This document shows positions 23,301 through 32,760 of a stretch of 64,000 nt of DNA, in pieces (the stretch's first letter is position 1; each line of letters begins with the position of its first letter). Under the pieces are notes generated by a model. The model did no database searches. It was not told where the DNA came from and saw only the letters and a program-made list of their open reading frames with translations. The position numbers and the translations under genes were made by a program. The stretch covers positions 641,114 to 705,113 of the forward strand of contig NC_092249.1 in assembly GCF_036320965.1 (NCBI RefSeq), in the 5' to 3' direction. Origin of the DNA: Panulirus ornatus (lineage: Eukaryota > Arthropoda > Malacostraca > Decapoda > Palinuridae).

Positions 23301-24517
23301 ACTCTTTACAAATTAAAGGAGTCCATGATCTCCCTGCTATTGATTCTAGCATATCCTTGAAGCTGCAGGACCCCCTTAAAAAGGGTCTTAGACTTGTATA
23401 ATGAAAATTAATGATTCAGATGTAAGAAAAAAATTGTGTTGAGAAGCATGTTATTCCTTAAGTGATGAAAAGTAGACTTATTGGTGTAAAACAAGCTGAC
23501 TTAGTATTCTGTGACGATGTTGCATAAGATTAACTGAACCCTTCACTTAAATCAGGGTGCCCTAATCAAAACATTTTTAAAGCTTAATGGAAATCTGGTT
23601 GTGCTGATACACTGTTTTTATTAACTGTAACATCATTGAACTATCTATTGCCACAAGGCCGCTGAATTTTTTAATCCACTTGCTGATATCCCCAATATCA
23701 GAGATATCAACATACTCCACAAAGACTAGCTAAATATTTCCCATGCTCTCATTGGCCTGGAACAACTAATCAGACTTCCTGCATGTGTCCATAGCAATTA
23801 AGACCAAACTTCTCTGGTTGTGTAGCAAGTACCATGCTTATGTTAAATGCCTGACAAGTGATTTATTCGGGTTTCCCCAAAGGAGTTATGTGTGAAAATC
23901 TTTACTTCTGCTGACAGCAAATGAATGGGTTAAAGGGTTTTGTAGGTATTACTCGACTCCACCTGCTAGTGGATACGCTGCAATTGAAAAGTCACTTTTG
24001 ACAAGGTTATAGCATTGAAGTACAATCTCCTCAAAGAACTTCTCACTCCAAACAAGTCCATCCTTTCCCTGCTACTGATGGTAGTGCAGCCTTGAAGCTG
24101 CAGGAGCCCTTGGAGGAGGTTTCCTGGGATTTTACAACTAATGATGGAGGGGAAGGTGTTACATATGTGGAGTCTTCCCCAACTCCACACTTTCAAGTGT
24201 CAAAACCCCCAAGACTGCATTCAGAATGTGTCTGCATGTTGCAAACCATCAGTGATGGTGTATTGTTGATGTAACCAAATGAAAAAAGACGGATAGTTAC
24301 AGAAGTGGGAGTGCAGTCTACTCTTTTGTTTGCAGTACATTTTCCTTAACTAATAGCGATTCTCCAACATGTTGGCTATGGGTGATTGCATTGTGTATAT
24401 AACAATATAGACAAAATTGTAGCCTTCAAATTGGCTATTTCTATTTCCTCTTGATAAATGGGTCATATGTCAGTAGAGGAAAAGTAAATGCACAAAAAAA
24501 TTATCTATGCCTTCTAT

Positions 24518-24556
<39 letters not shown>

Positions 24557-27423
24557 TTATACTTTGTTGCTGTCTCCCGTGTTTGCAAGGTAGCGCAAGG
24601 AAACAGACAAAATAATGGCCCAACCCACCCACATACACATGGTATGATATTGTTCTGAAGTTAATGTGTAGAGCTCCTGACAATGGATGGCAGAAGAAGG
24701 GATTAGGGTGGTGAGCTTATGACTCAAGTTATGACTTATTGTTGTATATGAAAGAAATTAAAGTAAAAGTAAACGATATGTAGAAATAGATGGGGCAGTG
24801 GCAGTGAGATGGGTACAGTTGGGGTCAACCTCAATCCATATTCACTAAATGACACATCACTATTTATGGTTTCTAAGTCTAATTACTAGATGGAGATTTC
24901 CATGTTTGTTGTTGCTTGGGTAGTGTCAGGATGCTGTGATATGATCATGAGGTAACCTGCATATGACTGGACATTCACACTGTAGTCTACAGGTGATTGG
25001 AGGTCATATAGAGAGAGGCTGAAGAAGGTTAGAGACAGAACTGCTCCTTGGGGAACTCCTTTGTAGAGCTTGAGGATTTTGGGAGGAGAAACACTTTTGA
25101 GTGACTCAGACATGTTGAGTACCCATTTTTTGTCATTTTGAGAATTGTGTCGAATTTTTTTTTGCAAGGATGTCTTAGGGTATATTGTTGAATTCTTTGT
25201 TGAAATCTGTTGCCACTAAAAGTTTTTTGGAGATGTTGGTTCTCATTGATTGAAGCCATGTAGGGTATGTTGTGTACAGTGTAGTGGTGAAGGACAGGGG
25301 ATCTTGGAGTTATAAATGGGTTAGGTCCCTGGACCTTGTTTATAAGGCATTCTATTCATAAGTTAGATGTTCATAAGTTGGATGATATAGAGAAATGCAT
25401 TAAATTTCGAGGAAATACCTATACCTGACTGTATTGATGTGCTAGATACTGTATTCTGAAGTGAATACAGTTCATAGAACATCATATTAAGCAACACTTA
25501 ATGGAAAAACGATTCAGTACGAGAAATTGATTGTATGTTGGATTAGGAATTAATTATTGTTTTTTGGAGCTTGTATGTAGGTACTGGTGGTTGAAGGTTG
25601 GATGCTTGTAAGTCAGGGATTCCTGTAGATGGGTCTAAATTCATGCTGTGTAAGTGAGAGTAGAATATTTCGGCTGATTGTTTTGGACCAGGTTTTCAAG
25701 GAGTTTGGATACTGAGGACAGTGGTGATATAGTGTAGCAAAAAATAGATTGGTTGGTTTGGAGGATTTTAGGCTGGGTGCTGTATTCATAAGAATCCAGA
25801 TGTTTTGGATTTCCCTGTGCAACCAAGAGTGGTTGAAGATATCTATACATCTTTTCTTGCAGTTATGCCGAAGCCCTTTGCATGGAAGTTTGAAACATTG
25901 TTAGGGCTTGTTGCAGAGCAGTTTTTGAAGGTTCATTTGCAGTGTGAATGTCAGTAGAAGGGCATTTCAGGAAGGATATTGCATAGGTTTTTCTGTGGCT
26001 GCTGTTTAAGTGTGTAGATGATTTATGGCTGATTTTTGAGCACTGTTTCACAAGTATGTTTATGAGTTTTTAGAGAGAAGGGAAGTGGTTGGATTTGGTC
26101 AAGAATGCTTCAGATGTGAGTGATATGTAGTTTTATATTTATTGAATGTATTTCAAGAGTGTTGTCATTGTCTGTGATCTATTATGTTATTCGGATTGGT
26201 GTCATTGGATAGGATATTGTAGTGTACAAGTGTGACAAGTCCTCCTTCAAGTCTTTTTTATTTGCCTTGTCAGGGTTTGTGAAATTTAGAAAGTAGGGAG
26301 GTTGGATGGGTTTTGGTCTAGTTTCGTGGATGAGAGCTGTGCTTATGTTGTGACCTTGGAGTAAGTTGATTATCTTTTTGTAATTTTTTTGATGCCGTTG
26401 GTGTTAAGTTGTCGAATGTTTGGTGTGCATACATGTGAAATTTTTTGGAGTAGATGAGTTAGTTTATGAAAGGTGGGGTTGTATATTTTTTGCAGTTGCT
26501 TGTCAGGTTTTTAAATTTAGAGTGTGATGGTGCAGGAGATTATGTTTGAGTGTTAAGTGCATATCCATAGTTCTGAGTAGTCTTTCATGGAAGGGAGTAT
26601 TATGTAGTAAAGGTAATACTTTGAAGGCAGTTGGAGCATCTGACAGAGCATTGCTTTCTGGTAATGGAGTTTGAATAGTGTGCCAATGTTCTTTAGTGGT
26701 CCAGGGTTAGGATTAATTTCACTAGTTTGCATTATTAGCAGAGAAGTGATGGCCAGGACTTCTTCCTCCAGAAATTAAAATACTCTGTGATTGTCTACAA
26801 ATGTTTGGTTTTAATCCATGGTCAACCATAATAATATGAATTATAATACAGTGCAAACACAATGATATGAATTATGATGCACTGCTAACGACATTCTCTA
26901 GCCCTGCATAAGATTAAGGTGCATGTGCGACTCCCCATTGTTACTTTATAAAAAAAATGCTTATCATTGTCTTTGTATCATGCTGTATAGATTAAAAGAA
27001 GTGTACATTGCTGAAAAATTTGTGAAATGAAGTTGTTTCAATATTCTTTTTAAGATCTTTTAATTGTTAATGAACATTTTTGAATGATATCTGTTGTCTG
27101 TTATTCTGATTTTAAGTTAACCTTTTCAGATTAATCCATTTATCAGCATTGGAGATACACCAGCTTCTAGCACTGAATCAAGCTCCCGAAACTCATCACC
27201 TCTTCTTGCTGCAGCTTCATCTCCACCTACATTGCCCACTATTACTCCATTAGAATCCACTTCCCAATCAGACTTCACTGTATCAAATGTTGTTACTCCC
27301 ATCACAGTTATAAGTACCTCAGGAGTTGTGACACCAGTGTCAACAAACAAGTATCTGAGTAACCTGTTGACCTCTGATCCAAGTGAGAAAGCCGATGAAA
27401 ATGCTAACAGGCAATTCAGTTAA
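17875..27423 (+). CDS. TRIP11: GMAP-210/TRIP11-type golgin, last four exons (5' part not found)
   Basis: Predicted join of 17875-17956, 22372-22597, 22820-22975 and 27130-27423. The phases agree at every junction: AA|G across the first intron, then two phase-0 introns, ending at TAA. The spliced protein contains VEKPLLRNLLVGYF, TPADKRQEVLRIIAEVLDFS and EER, which matches the GRAB (GRIP-related Arf-binding) domain near the C-terminus of GMAP-210. It is followed by SLSQAFIRFLEDESNP, a Lys/Ala/Gln-rich stretch, INPFISIG and a Ser/Thr/Pro-rich end, an order I recall from animal TRIP11 (SL..F..FLE.ES, then NPF). In known members GRAB binds Arf1-GTP and anchors this long coiled-coil tether at the cis-Golgi. 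No coiled-coil exon is visible in the 17.8 kb upstream, so the body of the gene lies beyond a large intron or outside the window. Confidence 0.82.
17957..17974. other. 5' splice site and start of a repeat-filled intron
   Basis: The intron (17,957-22,371) begins GTAAGT and within about 20 bases enters an ATT-rich stretch and an RTE insertion in the sense orientation. Confidence 0.5.
17975..20250 (+). mobile_element. RTE-B copy, longest ORF in the window, inside a golgin intron
   Basis: The open frame 17,982-20,066 (694 codons) encodes a linker region (residues 1-185), then the reverse transcriptase: KMKAGKAAGLDGIAVEF, NYRGISLLSIPGKLYGRVLI, FMDLEKAYDRVD near residue 331 (motif A), GLRQGCVMSPWLFNLF near 389 (motif B), LLFADDTALVADS near 438 (motif C), then the C-terminal region with LYGCEAWAMD, FGHMERMSEERL and GRPNWRWKD. 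The apurinic-type endonuclease expected upstream in RTE elements is missing, so the copy is 5'-truncated. The short 3' UTR ends CTACCTCGCAAACGCGGGAG, CAGCGACAAAG and an AAT-type tail. Near identity to the copies at 12.3 and 30.5 kb suggests recent activity of the family. Confidence 0.93.
20251..20333. repeat. (AAT)n/(ATT)n microsatellite at the RTE 3' end
   Basis: A trinucleotide run that switches from AAT to ATT near 20,270. The first part is probably the RTE tail itself. Confidence 0.9.
20334..21360. other. Intronic AT-rich DNA
   Basis: No exon-like frame. It contains the sense arm (about 20,585-20,668) of a dispersed inverted repeat whose partner is at about 23,226-23,312. Confidence 0.5.
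20585..20668 (+). repeat. Left arm of a dispersed inverted repeat
   Basis: GTAAAGAGAAAGCACAGTTG to about 20,668 (ACTACAGGTAAAATG) reappears inverted, with few differences, at 23,226-23,312. The stretch GTTGTTTAATG...TTTATGGATGG faintly resembles the RTE LFNLFMDG codons, but that may be chance. Confidence 0.75.
21361..21442. repeat. Two-unit 42-bp tandem repeat
   Basis: CAAAAGCCATAACTCAGG at 21,361 and CAAAAGCCATAATTCAGG at 21,403 begin two copies of a 42-bp unit ending in a T-run, immediately before an RTE insertion. Confidence 0.85.
21450..22127 (+). mobile_element. RTE-B 3' fragment with a 12-bp target-site duplication
   Basis: The insertion (21,462-22,115) starts at the codons for LSRKAKMGMFEGIVV and carries the C-terminal RT region, TGA stop at 21,914-21,916, short 3' UTR, GCTACCTCGCAAACGCGGGA tail and an (AATA)n end. 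The flanking sequence TTTTCCACATCA occurs at 21,450-21,461 and again at 22,116-22,127. This duplication fixes the exact 3' end of the element and shows target-primed insertion into the golgin intron. Confidence 0.93.
22372..22597 (+). CDS. TRIP11: Golgin exon encoding the GRAB domain
   Basis: Acceptor GATATTGACAG, donor CATACA|GTAAGT. Encodes PLLRNLLVGYFATPADKRQE and the continuing helix VLRIIAEVLDFSGEE, followed by TSWLTSIANFLAPPASN. The two-helix pattern with TP between and the LDFS..E ending is the GRAB/GRIP-like signature. Confidence 0.85.
22701..22819. repeat. 38-bp tandem duplication running into a splice acceptor
   Basis: GTTACTTAACATTTTTGAAT at 22,701 and GTTACTTAACGTATTTGAAT at 22,739 start two units ending TAAGTATTAAACACC. 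A third partial unit (ATTACTTAACATCTTTCAAC at 22,798) supplies the polypyrimidine/AG acceptor of the next exon. Confidence 0.75.
22820..22975 (+). CDS. TRIP11: Golgin exon after GRAB
   Basis: Acceptor TTTCAACAG, donor AACAAG|GTAAGA. Encodes SLSQAFIRFLEDESNPRPQA and a Lys/Ala/Gln repeat (EKKAQAKAQAKTQAG). Both ends are phase 0. A weaker alternative donor lies 8 bases upstream. Confidence 0.8.
23226..23312 (-). repeat. Right arm of a dispersed inverted repeat
   Basis: Reverse complement of about 20,585-20,668: TTTTACCTGTAGTAATACCA through TTAAACAACTGTGCTTACTC. The pair brackets one golgin exon, another exon and one RTE insertion. Confidence 0.75.
23312..23395 (-). repeat. C-family repeat, partial
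   Basis: Minus-strand fragment recognised by GGAGTCCATGATCTCCCTGC and CCTTGAAGCTGCAGGACCCC. Confidence 0.6.
23955..24160 (-). repeat. C-family repeat
   Basis: Minus-strand copy: AAAAGTCACTTTTGACAAGG, TACAATCTCCTCAAAGAACT, GTAGTGCAGCCTTGAAGCTG, CAGGAGCCC. Lies in the last intron of the golgin gene. Confidence 0.7.
24517..24650 (-). repeat. (TTTA)n plus RTE 3' tail fragment
   Basis: A TTTA microsatellite (24,517-24,558) is followed by ACTTTGTTGCTGTCTCCCG, AAGGTAGCGCAAGGAAACAG and GGCCCAACCCACCCACATAC, the inverted end of the RTE 3' UTR. The tetranucleotide run is the element's own tail. Confidence 0.8.
24886..26780 (-). pseudogene. Decayed jockey-like LINE reverse transcriptase, antisense in the golgin intron
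   Basis: Read on the minus strand, broken frames give PLSSVSKLLENLVQNN and SLTQHEFRP (about 25,870-25,620), a degenerate motif A, then LYKGVPQGAVLSLTFFSLSL (motif B) and SYAGYLMIISQHPD (motif C, the catalytic Asp pair replaced) at about 25,060-24,930. The wording KGVPQGAVLS and SYADD is typical of jockey/CR1/L2-like LINEs and differs from the RTE family. Multiple stops and a foreign insert (about 25,296-25,622) show it is dead. Confidence 0.65.
25296..25622. mobile_element. Possible small non-autonomous insertion nested in the LINE relic
   Basis: The LINE coding trace stops at about 25,255 and resumes beyond about 25,620. The intervening stretch contains TTATAAGGCATTCTATTCAT, CATAAGTTGGATG and CTTGTAAGTCAGGGATTCCT phrases and starts and ends with loosely complementary ACAGGGGATC and GATTCCTGT. 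This suggests a MITE-like insertion, but the ends are weak. Confidence 0.35.
27130..27423 (+). CDS. TRIP11: Golgin terminal exon
   Basis: Acceptor CCTTTTCAG. Encodes INPFISIGDTPASSTESSSR, a Ser/Thr/Pro-rich low-complexity stretch and a last KYLSNLLTSDPSEKAD segment, ending at TAA (27,421-27,423). An NPF motif after the GRAB exon and a short Leu-rich near-terminal motif agree with the TRIP11 tail. Confidence 0.8.
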   Translation: MNPFISIGDTPASSTESSSRNSSPLLAAASSPPTLPTITPLESTSQSDFTVSNVVTPITVISTSGVVTPVSTNKYLSNLLTSDPSEKADENANRQFS

Positions 27424-28404
27424 GTCTAGTTATACATTATTATACAAAGAAATTATGGTAGATTATTTTTAGTGAATGTGAGAGATGTGACTTTTTCCTT
27501 AATTTCTTCCCTTCCTTTTAGGAATGAAAATTGCTGAGTGACTGAAAATAATGACATTATAGTTCATGTAAACAAACTGTGATATTTTGTTGAAATGATT
27601 GTAAATATCACTAGTATATGTATATGCATTTGAACATTTCATACTCATGACCTTTTCAAAACATTCAATGTGCACATTTTGTGGTTGCAAATAATCTCAT
27701 AGTTGAATGAGTCCATCATATTTCATAAGAACCATCTATACATAGTTATAGGAACTTTATATTTAGAGATTTACTACAAAAAAAGGAAAAGAACCTTACT
27801 TTCTGTAATGCATGCTATTTCTCTTTCCCTTTTTTTAGATACCACTTCCCTCACTTTATCCAAGAGCTGGCTGCTTACAAACTTTTATTATTAGGTAAAT
27901 CATTTTGTGTCTCATGATTACTCTATGGCCATTGGCAACTCAAGGGTAGGCATATGTGATGTCAGTATCTTTTCCTACACTGCTGAGCTTTGTAACTATC
28001 AACACTTTCATGTTTTTCCAAACAAATATGACCTGCCCATTTTTCAAGGCTAAGGTACTTTACTTCACCTCCTGTTAAACATATGGGTTATTCATCATCA
28101 TTTTTCATTTTTTCTATTCTTTTTGCCCTTTTTCATGTTTGGTCAGGGGCTGGACTTAGAGAAGACGTAAGTCCATGTTTAGAACCTTGGACATGAAAAT
28201 TTTTCATGCAAATTCACCATTTCCCATGTGAGCAAGGTAGCGTTGTGCAGTGTCTGAATGTGAGCAGACGCGACCAAGACAAGGGGGGAGTGACAGGCAG
28301 TATGCATAGAGAAAGGAACCCAGATGCTTTGGCTTAGAGCAGAATAACACTCGGGGGCCAAGGGGAAGGATGGTTTAGGAATGTACTAGAGGAAAAGTCA
28401 GGGG
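27424..28404. other. Probable golgin 3' UTR and downstream DNA
   Basis: No coding signal. A diverged relative of the S/RTE core (TTTCCCATGTGAGCAAGGTA, GCGTTGTGCAG) lies at about 28,209-28,255. I cannot place the polyadenylation site; AATAAA at 28,926-28,931 and 29,095-29,100 are candidates but distant. Confidence 0.4.
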
Positions 28405-28600
28405 CTGGTGTGAAGGTTTCGCCTGCAAGAGATTACACTGCAAGTGAAAAGTGAGGCTGTGTCATTAGGAGGAGTATAGTCTCATCAAAGGACTTCTCAC
28501 TCTAAAGTAGTCTGCTTTTCCCTTCTGCCAGAAATGATGCAGCCTTGGGCTGCTGGAGCCTTTTAAAAGGTTCTGAGTAACACCAGGACTCTTTCATTGA
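28405..28600 (-). repeat. C-family repeat
   Basis: Minus-strand copy with GCAAGTGAAAAGTGAGGCTG, AGTCTCATCAAAGGACTTCT, GATGCAGCCTTGGGCTGCTG and a closing CACCAGGAC. Confidence 0.65.
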
Positions 28601-29774
28601 AATTGGTTCTGTGGTGATTATAAAAAAAAAAGATTTTAATTGTAAAAAGATTGTCAAGGTAAATCATAAAATATCAGTTTAAGGCAAAATATTTGAATTG
28701 CTGTGTTTAAAGCAGGAATTCATAAAAATGCATACTTAACAACATTAATTATTAAACAGACTCTTACATTCTGTGCTTGTGCTGAGTTATACACCGCTAT
28801 GCAGAAAAACTTGGGAGACAGAATTCTATCAATAAGATACAGTACATGCAAGATAGTGCAGGAGTAGTAGAGCACTGGGATTAGGAAAAAAGTTACATAA
28901 TACAACTAAGAATTATAATTTTGTAAATAAATGACTGTAGCATTCACAGATTATGCCTTTCCATCAGAATTTGGCATTAGAACTGACTTTTTTTTATAAA
29001 TGCTAATGTTCTCTTGCCATACAGCGGCTGCTGAAAACTGTATATATTGTGTAAGGTTTTATATTTATAACTTGAAATGATTGTTAAATAGGATAATAAA
29101 GGATGATGTAACATTTCTCCAATTTCCATTACCTACAACTTGATGTGGTGATAAAGGAGAAAGGAATACACAGTGGATTTTCTGGTAAGGATTTACAAAG
29201 GAAGGCAAAGTCAATGGATTTGCATGCTTGTAATGCGTATTGTATCAAGTAGAATTTGACAGTTACAAGATTCCAGTGGGGCAGGATGCTGCATGCTTGC
29301 TTGCACACTAGCTCAGCCTGGGCAAGAGAAGATGCCTTTTAAAATTGGTGGGCTTTGCAAGTGCATGCCCTCATGTAGAACAAGTGTTGCTCCACCCATA
29401 ACAAAGAAATACTAAAACCCCTTCTCAATTATTCATATTACTTCACTGGCCAGTGAGTGGGTGAAATTTGTACAAATAATGTTAGAGTCACTGACCTGCA
29501 AGGGATTTAGATTTGCACTGCAGGCCAACTTTGCACAAGGATTACTATGTGTAGTATGATATGAATAGCTCCAATTATATCCAAAGGTTACTTTGTTGTG
29601 TAGTATGATATGAATATCCAAATATAAATCATACTCATATTCCTTCATCTATACATTAAATGCCTTTGCAAACATAAGTTTCTTATACATAGTAAGTCCT
29701 ATTGCTGGGGAACAAATAAAAGTACTCAAAATATCTTGAAGAAAAGGATGTGACTTTACTTGCTCTTAATGAGA
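28601..29774. other. AT-rich DNA without recognised genes
   Basis: Nothing coding is visible. A GC-richer patch at about 29,275-29,400 (CAGTGGGGCAGGATGCTGC) looks like a repeat fragment. A 20-bp phrase GTGTAGTATGATATGAATA occurs twice (about 29,550 and 29,598). Confidence 0.4.
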
Positions 29775-30360
29775 TAGTTGTTTGCTGAAGACAGTGTTGG
29801 TGGCAGATTTGAGTGAGGACCTGCAGAAGCTGGTTTATGGGTTGGGAGAGTATGTGAAAGGAAAAACAATAAAATCAAGGTTATTAGATTTAGCAATGCA
29901 AAGAGACAGGTTAGTTGGGGTGTGAGTCTGAATGGAGAAAACTTGAAGAAAGTGGTGTTTTTTAAATATCTGGAAGTGGATGTGGCAGCTAATGGAATCA
30001 TGGAAGTTGAGATGAGTAATAGGGTGGGTCAGGAGGCAAAAGTCCTGGAAGCATTGAGTAATGTGTGGAAAGAGGTGTCACTTCCTGGGAGGTCAAAGGT
30101 GGGTATGTTTAAGGATTAAGTACTTCTGATGATGTATGGATGTGAGGCATGGCTATAAATGATAATGTACAGAATAGGGTAAATGTGACAGAAATAAAAG
30201 TTTGAGGACTATGTGGTATGAAGAGGATGATTGAGTAAGAAATAATAGAAAGAGAGAGATGTGGTAATAAGAGAGGTATGGCTGAAAGCAAAAGAGGATG
30301 TGCTTTAATGGTTTGGACATAAGGAGAATGAGTAAGGAGAGGTTGCCAAAAATTTACAGT
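29775..30360 (+). pseudogene. Old RTE relic
   Basis: Plus-strand trace of the RTE C-terminal half: VLVADLSEDLQKLV, SLNGENLKKVVFFKYLEVDV near 29,922-29,985, NRVGQEAKVLEALSNVWKE, SKVGMFKD and a degenerate YGCEAW, then FNGLDIRRMSKERLPK. Frames are broken repeatedly, and it is far more diverged than the other copies. Confidence 0.75.
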
Positions 30361-30442
30361 GATACCCAGTTGACCACCTCGTCAAGATGCTGTCCTGGAG
30401 AAAGAGCTTTCAACGATGTCACTATAAAATGTGTTCCTTACA

Positions 30443-32003
30443 GTTTTATTTCTTTTTTTTTTTTTTTTTTTTTTTTTATACTTTGTCGCTGTCTCCCGCG
30501 TTTGCGAGGTAGCGCAAGGAAACAGACGAAAGAAATGGCCCAACCCCCCCCATACACATGTACATACACACGTCCACACACGCAAATATACATACCTACA
30601 CAGCCTTCCATGGTTTACCCCAGACGCTTCACATGCCTTGATTCAATCCACTGACAGCACGTCAACCCCTGTATACCACATCGCTCCAATTCACTCTATT
30701 CCTTGCCCTCCTTTCACCCTCCTGCATGTTCAGGCCCCGATCACACAAAATCCTTTTCACTCCATCTTTCCACCTCCAATTTGGTCTCCCTCTTCTCCTC
30801 GTTCCCTCCACCTCCGACACATATATCCTCTTGGTCAATCTTTCCTCACTCATTCTCTCCATGTGCCCAAACCATTTCAAAACACCCTCTTCTGCTCTCT
30901 CAACCACGCTCTTTTTATTTCCACACATCTCTCTTACCCTTACGTTGCTTACTCGATCAAACCACCTCACACCACACATTGTCCTCAAACATCTCATTTC
31001 CAGCACATCCATCCTCCTGCGCACAACTCTATCCATAGCCCACGCCTCGCAACCATACAACATTGTTGGAACTACTATTCCTTCAAACATACCCATTTTT
31101 GCTTTCCGGGATAATGTTCTCGACTTCCACACATTTTTCAAGGCTCCCAAAATTTTCGCCCCCTCCCCCACCCTATGATCCACTTCCGCTTCCATGGTTC
31201 CATCCGCTGACAGATCCACTCCCAGATATCTAAAACACTTCACTTCCTCCAGCCTCTCACCATTCAAACTCACCTCCCAATTGACTTGACCCTCAACCCT
31301 ACTGTACCTAATAACCTTGCTCTTATTGACATTTACTCTTAACTTTCTTCTTCCACACACTTTACCAAACTCCGTCACCAGCTTCTGCAGTTTCTCACAT
31401 GAATCCGCCACCAGCGCTGTATCATCAGCGAACAACAACTGACTCACTTCCCAAGCTCTCTCATCCCCAACAGACTTCATACTTGCCCCTCTTTCCAAAA
31501 CTCTTGCATTTACCTCCCTAACAACCCCATCCATAAACAAATTAAACAACCATGGAGACACCACACACCCCTGCCGCAAACCTACATTCACTGAGAACCA
31601 ATCACTTTCCTCTCTTCCTACACGTACACATGCCTTACATCCTCGATAAAAACTTTTCACTGCTTCTAACAACTTGCCTCCCACACCATATATTCTTAAT
31701 ACCTTCCACAGAGCATCTCTATCAACTCTATCATATGCCTTCTCCAGATCCATAAATGCTACATACAAATCCATTTGCTTTTCTAAGTATTTCTCACATA
31801 CATTCTTCAAAGCAAACACCTGATCCACACATCCTCTACCACTTCTGAAACCACACTGCTCTTCCCCAATCTGATGCTCTGTACATGCCTTCACCCTCTC
31901 AATCAATACCCTCCCATATAATTTACCAGGAAAGTGATTGGTTCTCAGTGAATGTAGGTTTGCGGCAGGGGTGTGTGATGTCTCCATGGTTGTTTTATTT
32001 CTT
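30443..32003 (-). mobile_element. RTE-B copy with 12-bp target-site duplication and an inverted 5' segment
   Basis: GTTTTATTTCTT occurs at 30,443-30,454 and at 31,992-32,003, bounding one insertion. Between them a minus-strand RTE copy (tail, 3' UTR, uninterrupted ORF from NYRGIS-downstream PGKLYGRV through motifs A, B, C and the C-terminus; open 31,987-30,662) ends at about 31,930. It is followed by about 60 bases in the opposite orientation (AGTGATTGGTTCTCAGTGAA to about 31,991) that duplicate an internal RT segment present within the main part. The junction shares AGGAA. The fused frame at the left of the ORF is therefore an artefact of the inversion. Coding sequence from motif A onward is intact. 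Confidence 0.93.
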
Positions 32004-32409
32004 AACTAAGAATATTCCATTTCACCTCCAAAGGGAAATTTTTTACTTTTAGTGTATTTCTAACACTGTTTCATAATTTTTCCAAACATTATGGGTATAA
32101 ATAATTCTTAAATGTTCTTTAAAATGTTGAATGATACATGTGAGAACTTGAGCATTCACACATATGTGTAAAATGAAAGAGTTCAAGAAGCTAAGCAATG
32201 ATTGGTCCAGAGTGCTCTGCATACAGTGCTCAACGTTGGCTGAGCAAACATTAACAGAAATGATGGATGTGACTTGTTCATTTAAATTTGCAGGTTTTCA
32301 CAACATTATAGAAATACAAAAAGCTAAAAGCTCTGTAGCATATCAGCTAAGTACCAAGAAGCTGAAAGCTCTATAACGAATCAGCTTTCAATGGGGTATC
32401 CCTGTTTTG
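32004..32409. other. Unassigned spacer
   Basis: Frame 32,164-32,376 shows no recognisable protein; an AAGCTAAAAGCTCTGTAGCA / AAGCTGAAAGCTCTATAACG near-duplication lies at about 32,322-32,380. No gene is called. Confidence 0.35.
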
Positions 32410-32760
32410 AGTCAGAAGTGATGGGGACAAGGAGAAGGGGAGACCAAATTTGAGATGGAAAGATGGAGTGAGTAAGATGACAAAAGCTTAGAGCTTGAAC
32501 ATGTAGGAGGGTGAAAGGCATGCATGGGATAGAGTGAACTGAAGCAATGTACTCTACAGGGGGGGGGGGGGATGTCATCACTGGACTGAGCCAAGGCTTA
32601 CGAAGTAGCGCGGGGAAACACGGGAAGATTATTGGGGCCTGGTCGTGAATATGGAACTTTGGTTATGGTTCATTACACTTGACATCTAGAGAACACATGT
32701 ATGCGAATGAAGCCTTTGCTTCATCTGTACCTGGCGCTACCTCGCTGGCACACAAAACAG
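32410..32760 (+). pseudogene. Old RTE 3' end relic
   Basis: Retains codons for GTRRRGDQI/RWKDGV (near 32,430-32,470), NMEGERHAWDRVN-like sequence, a long G-run at 32,559-32,570 where the stop region should be, then diverged 3' UTR module (CTTTGGTTATGGTTCATTAC, CTTTGCTTCATCTGTACCTG) and a GGCGCTACCTCGCTGG box at about 32,729-32,744. Confidence 0.7.

Noticed and set aside
31930..31987. Start of the 441-codon RTE frame (METSHTPAANL...) as a real N-terminus
   Set aside because: Those codons are the inverted 5' piece of the insertion read in the wrong direction; genuine element coding resumes at PGKLYGRV.
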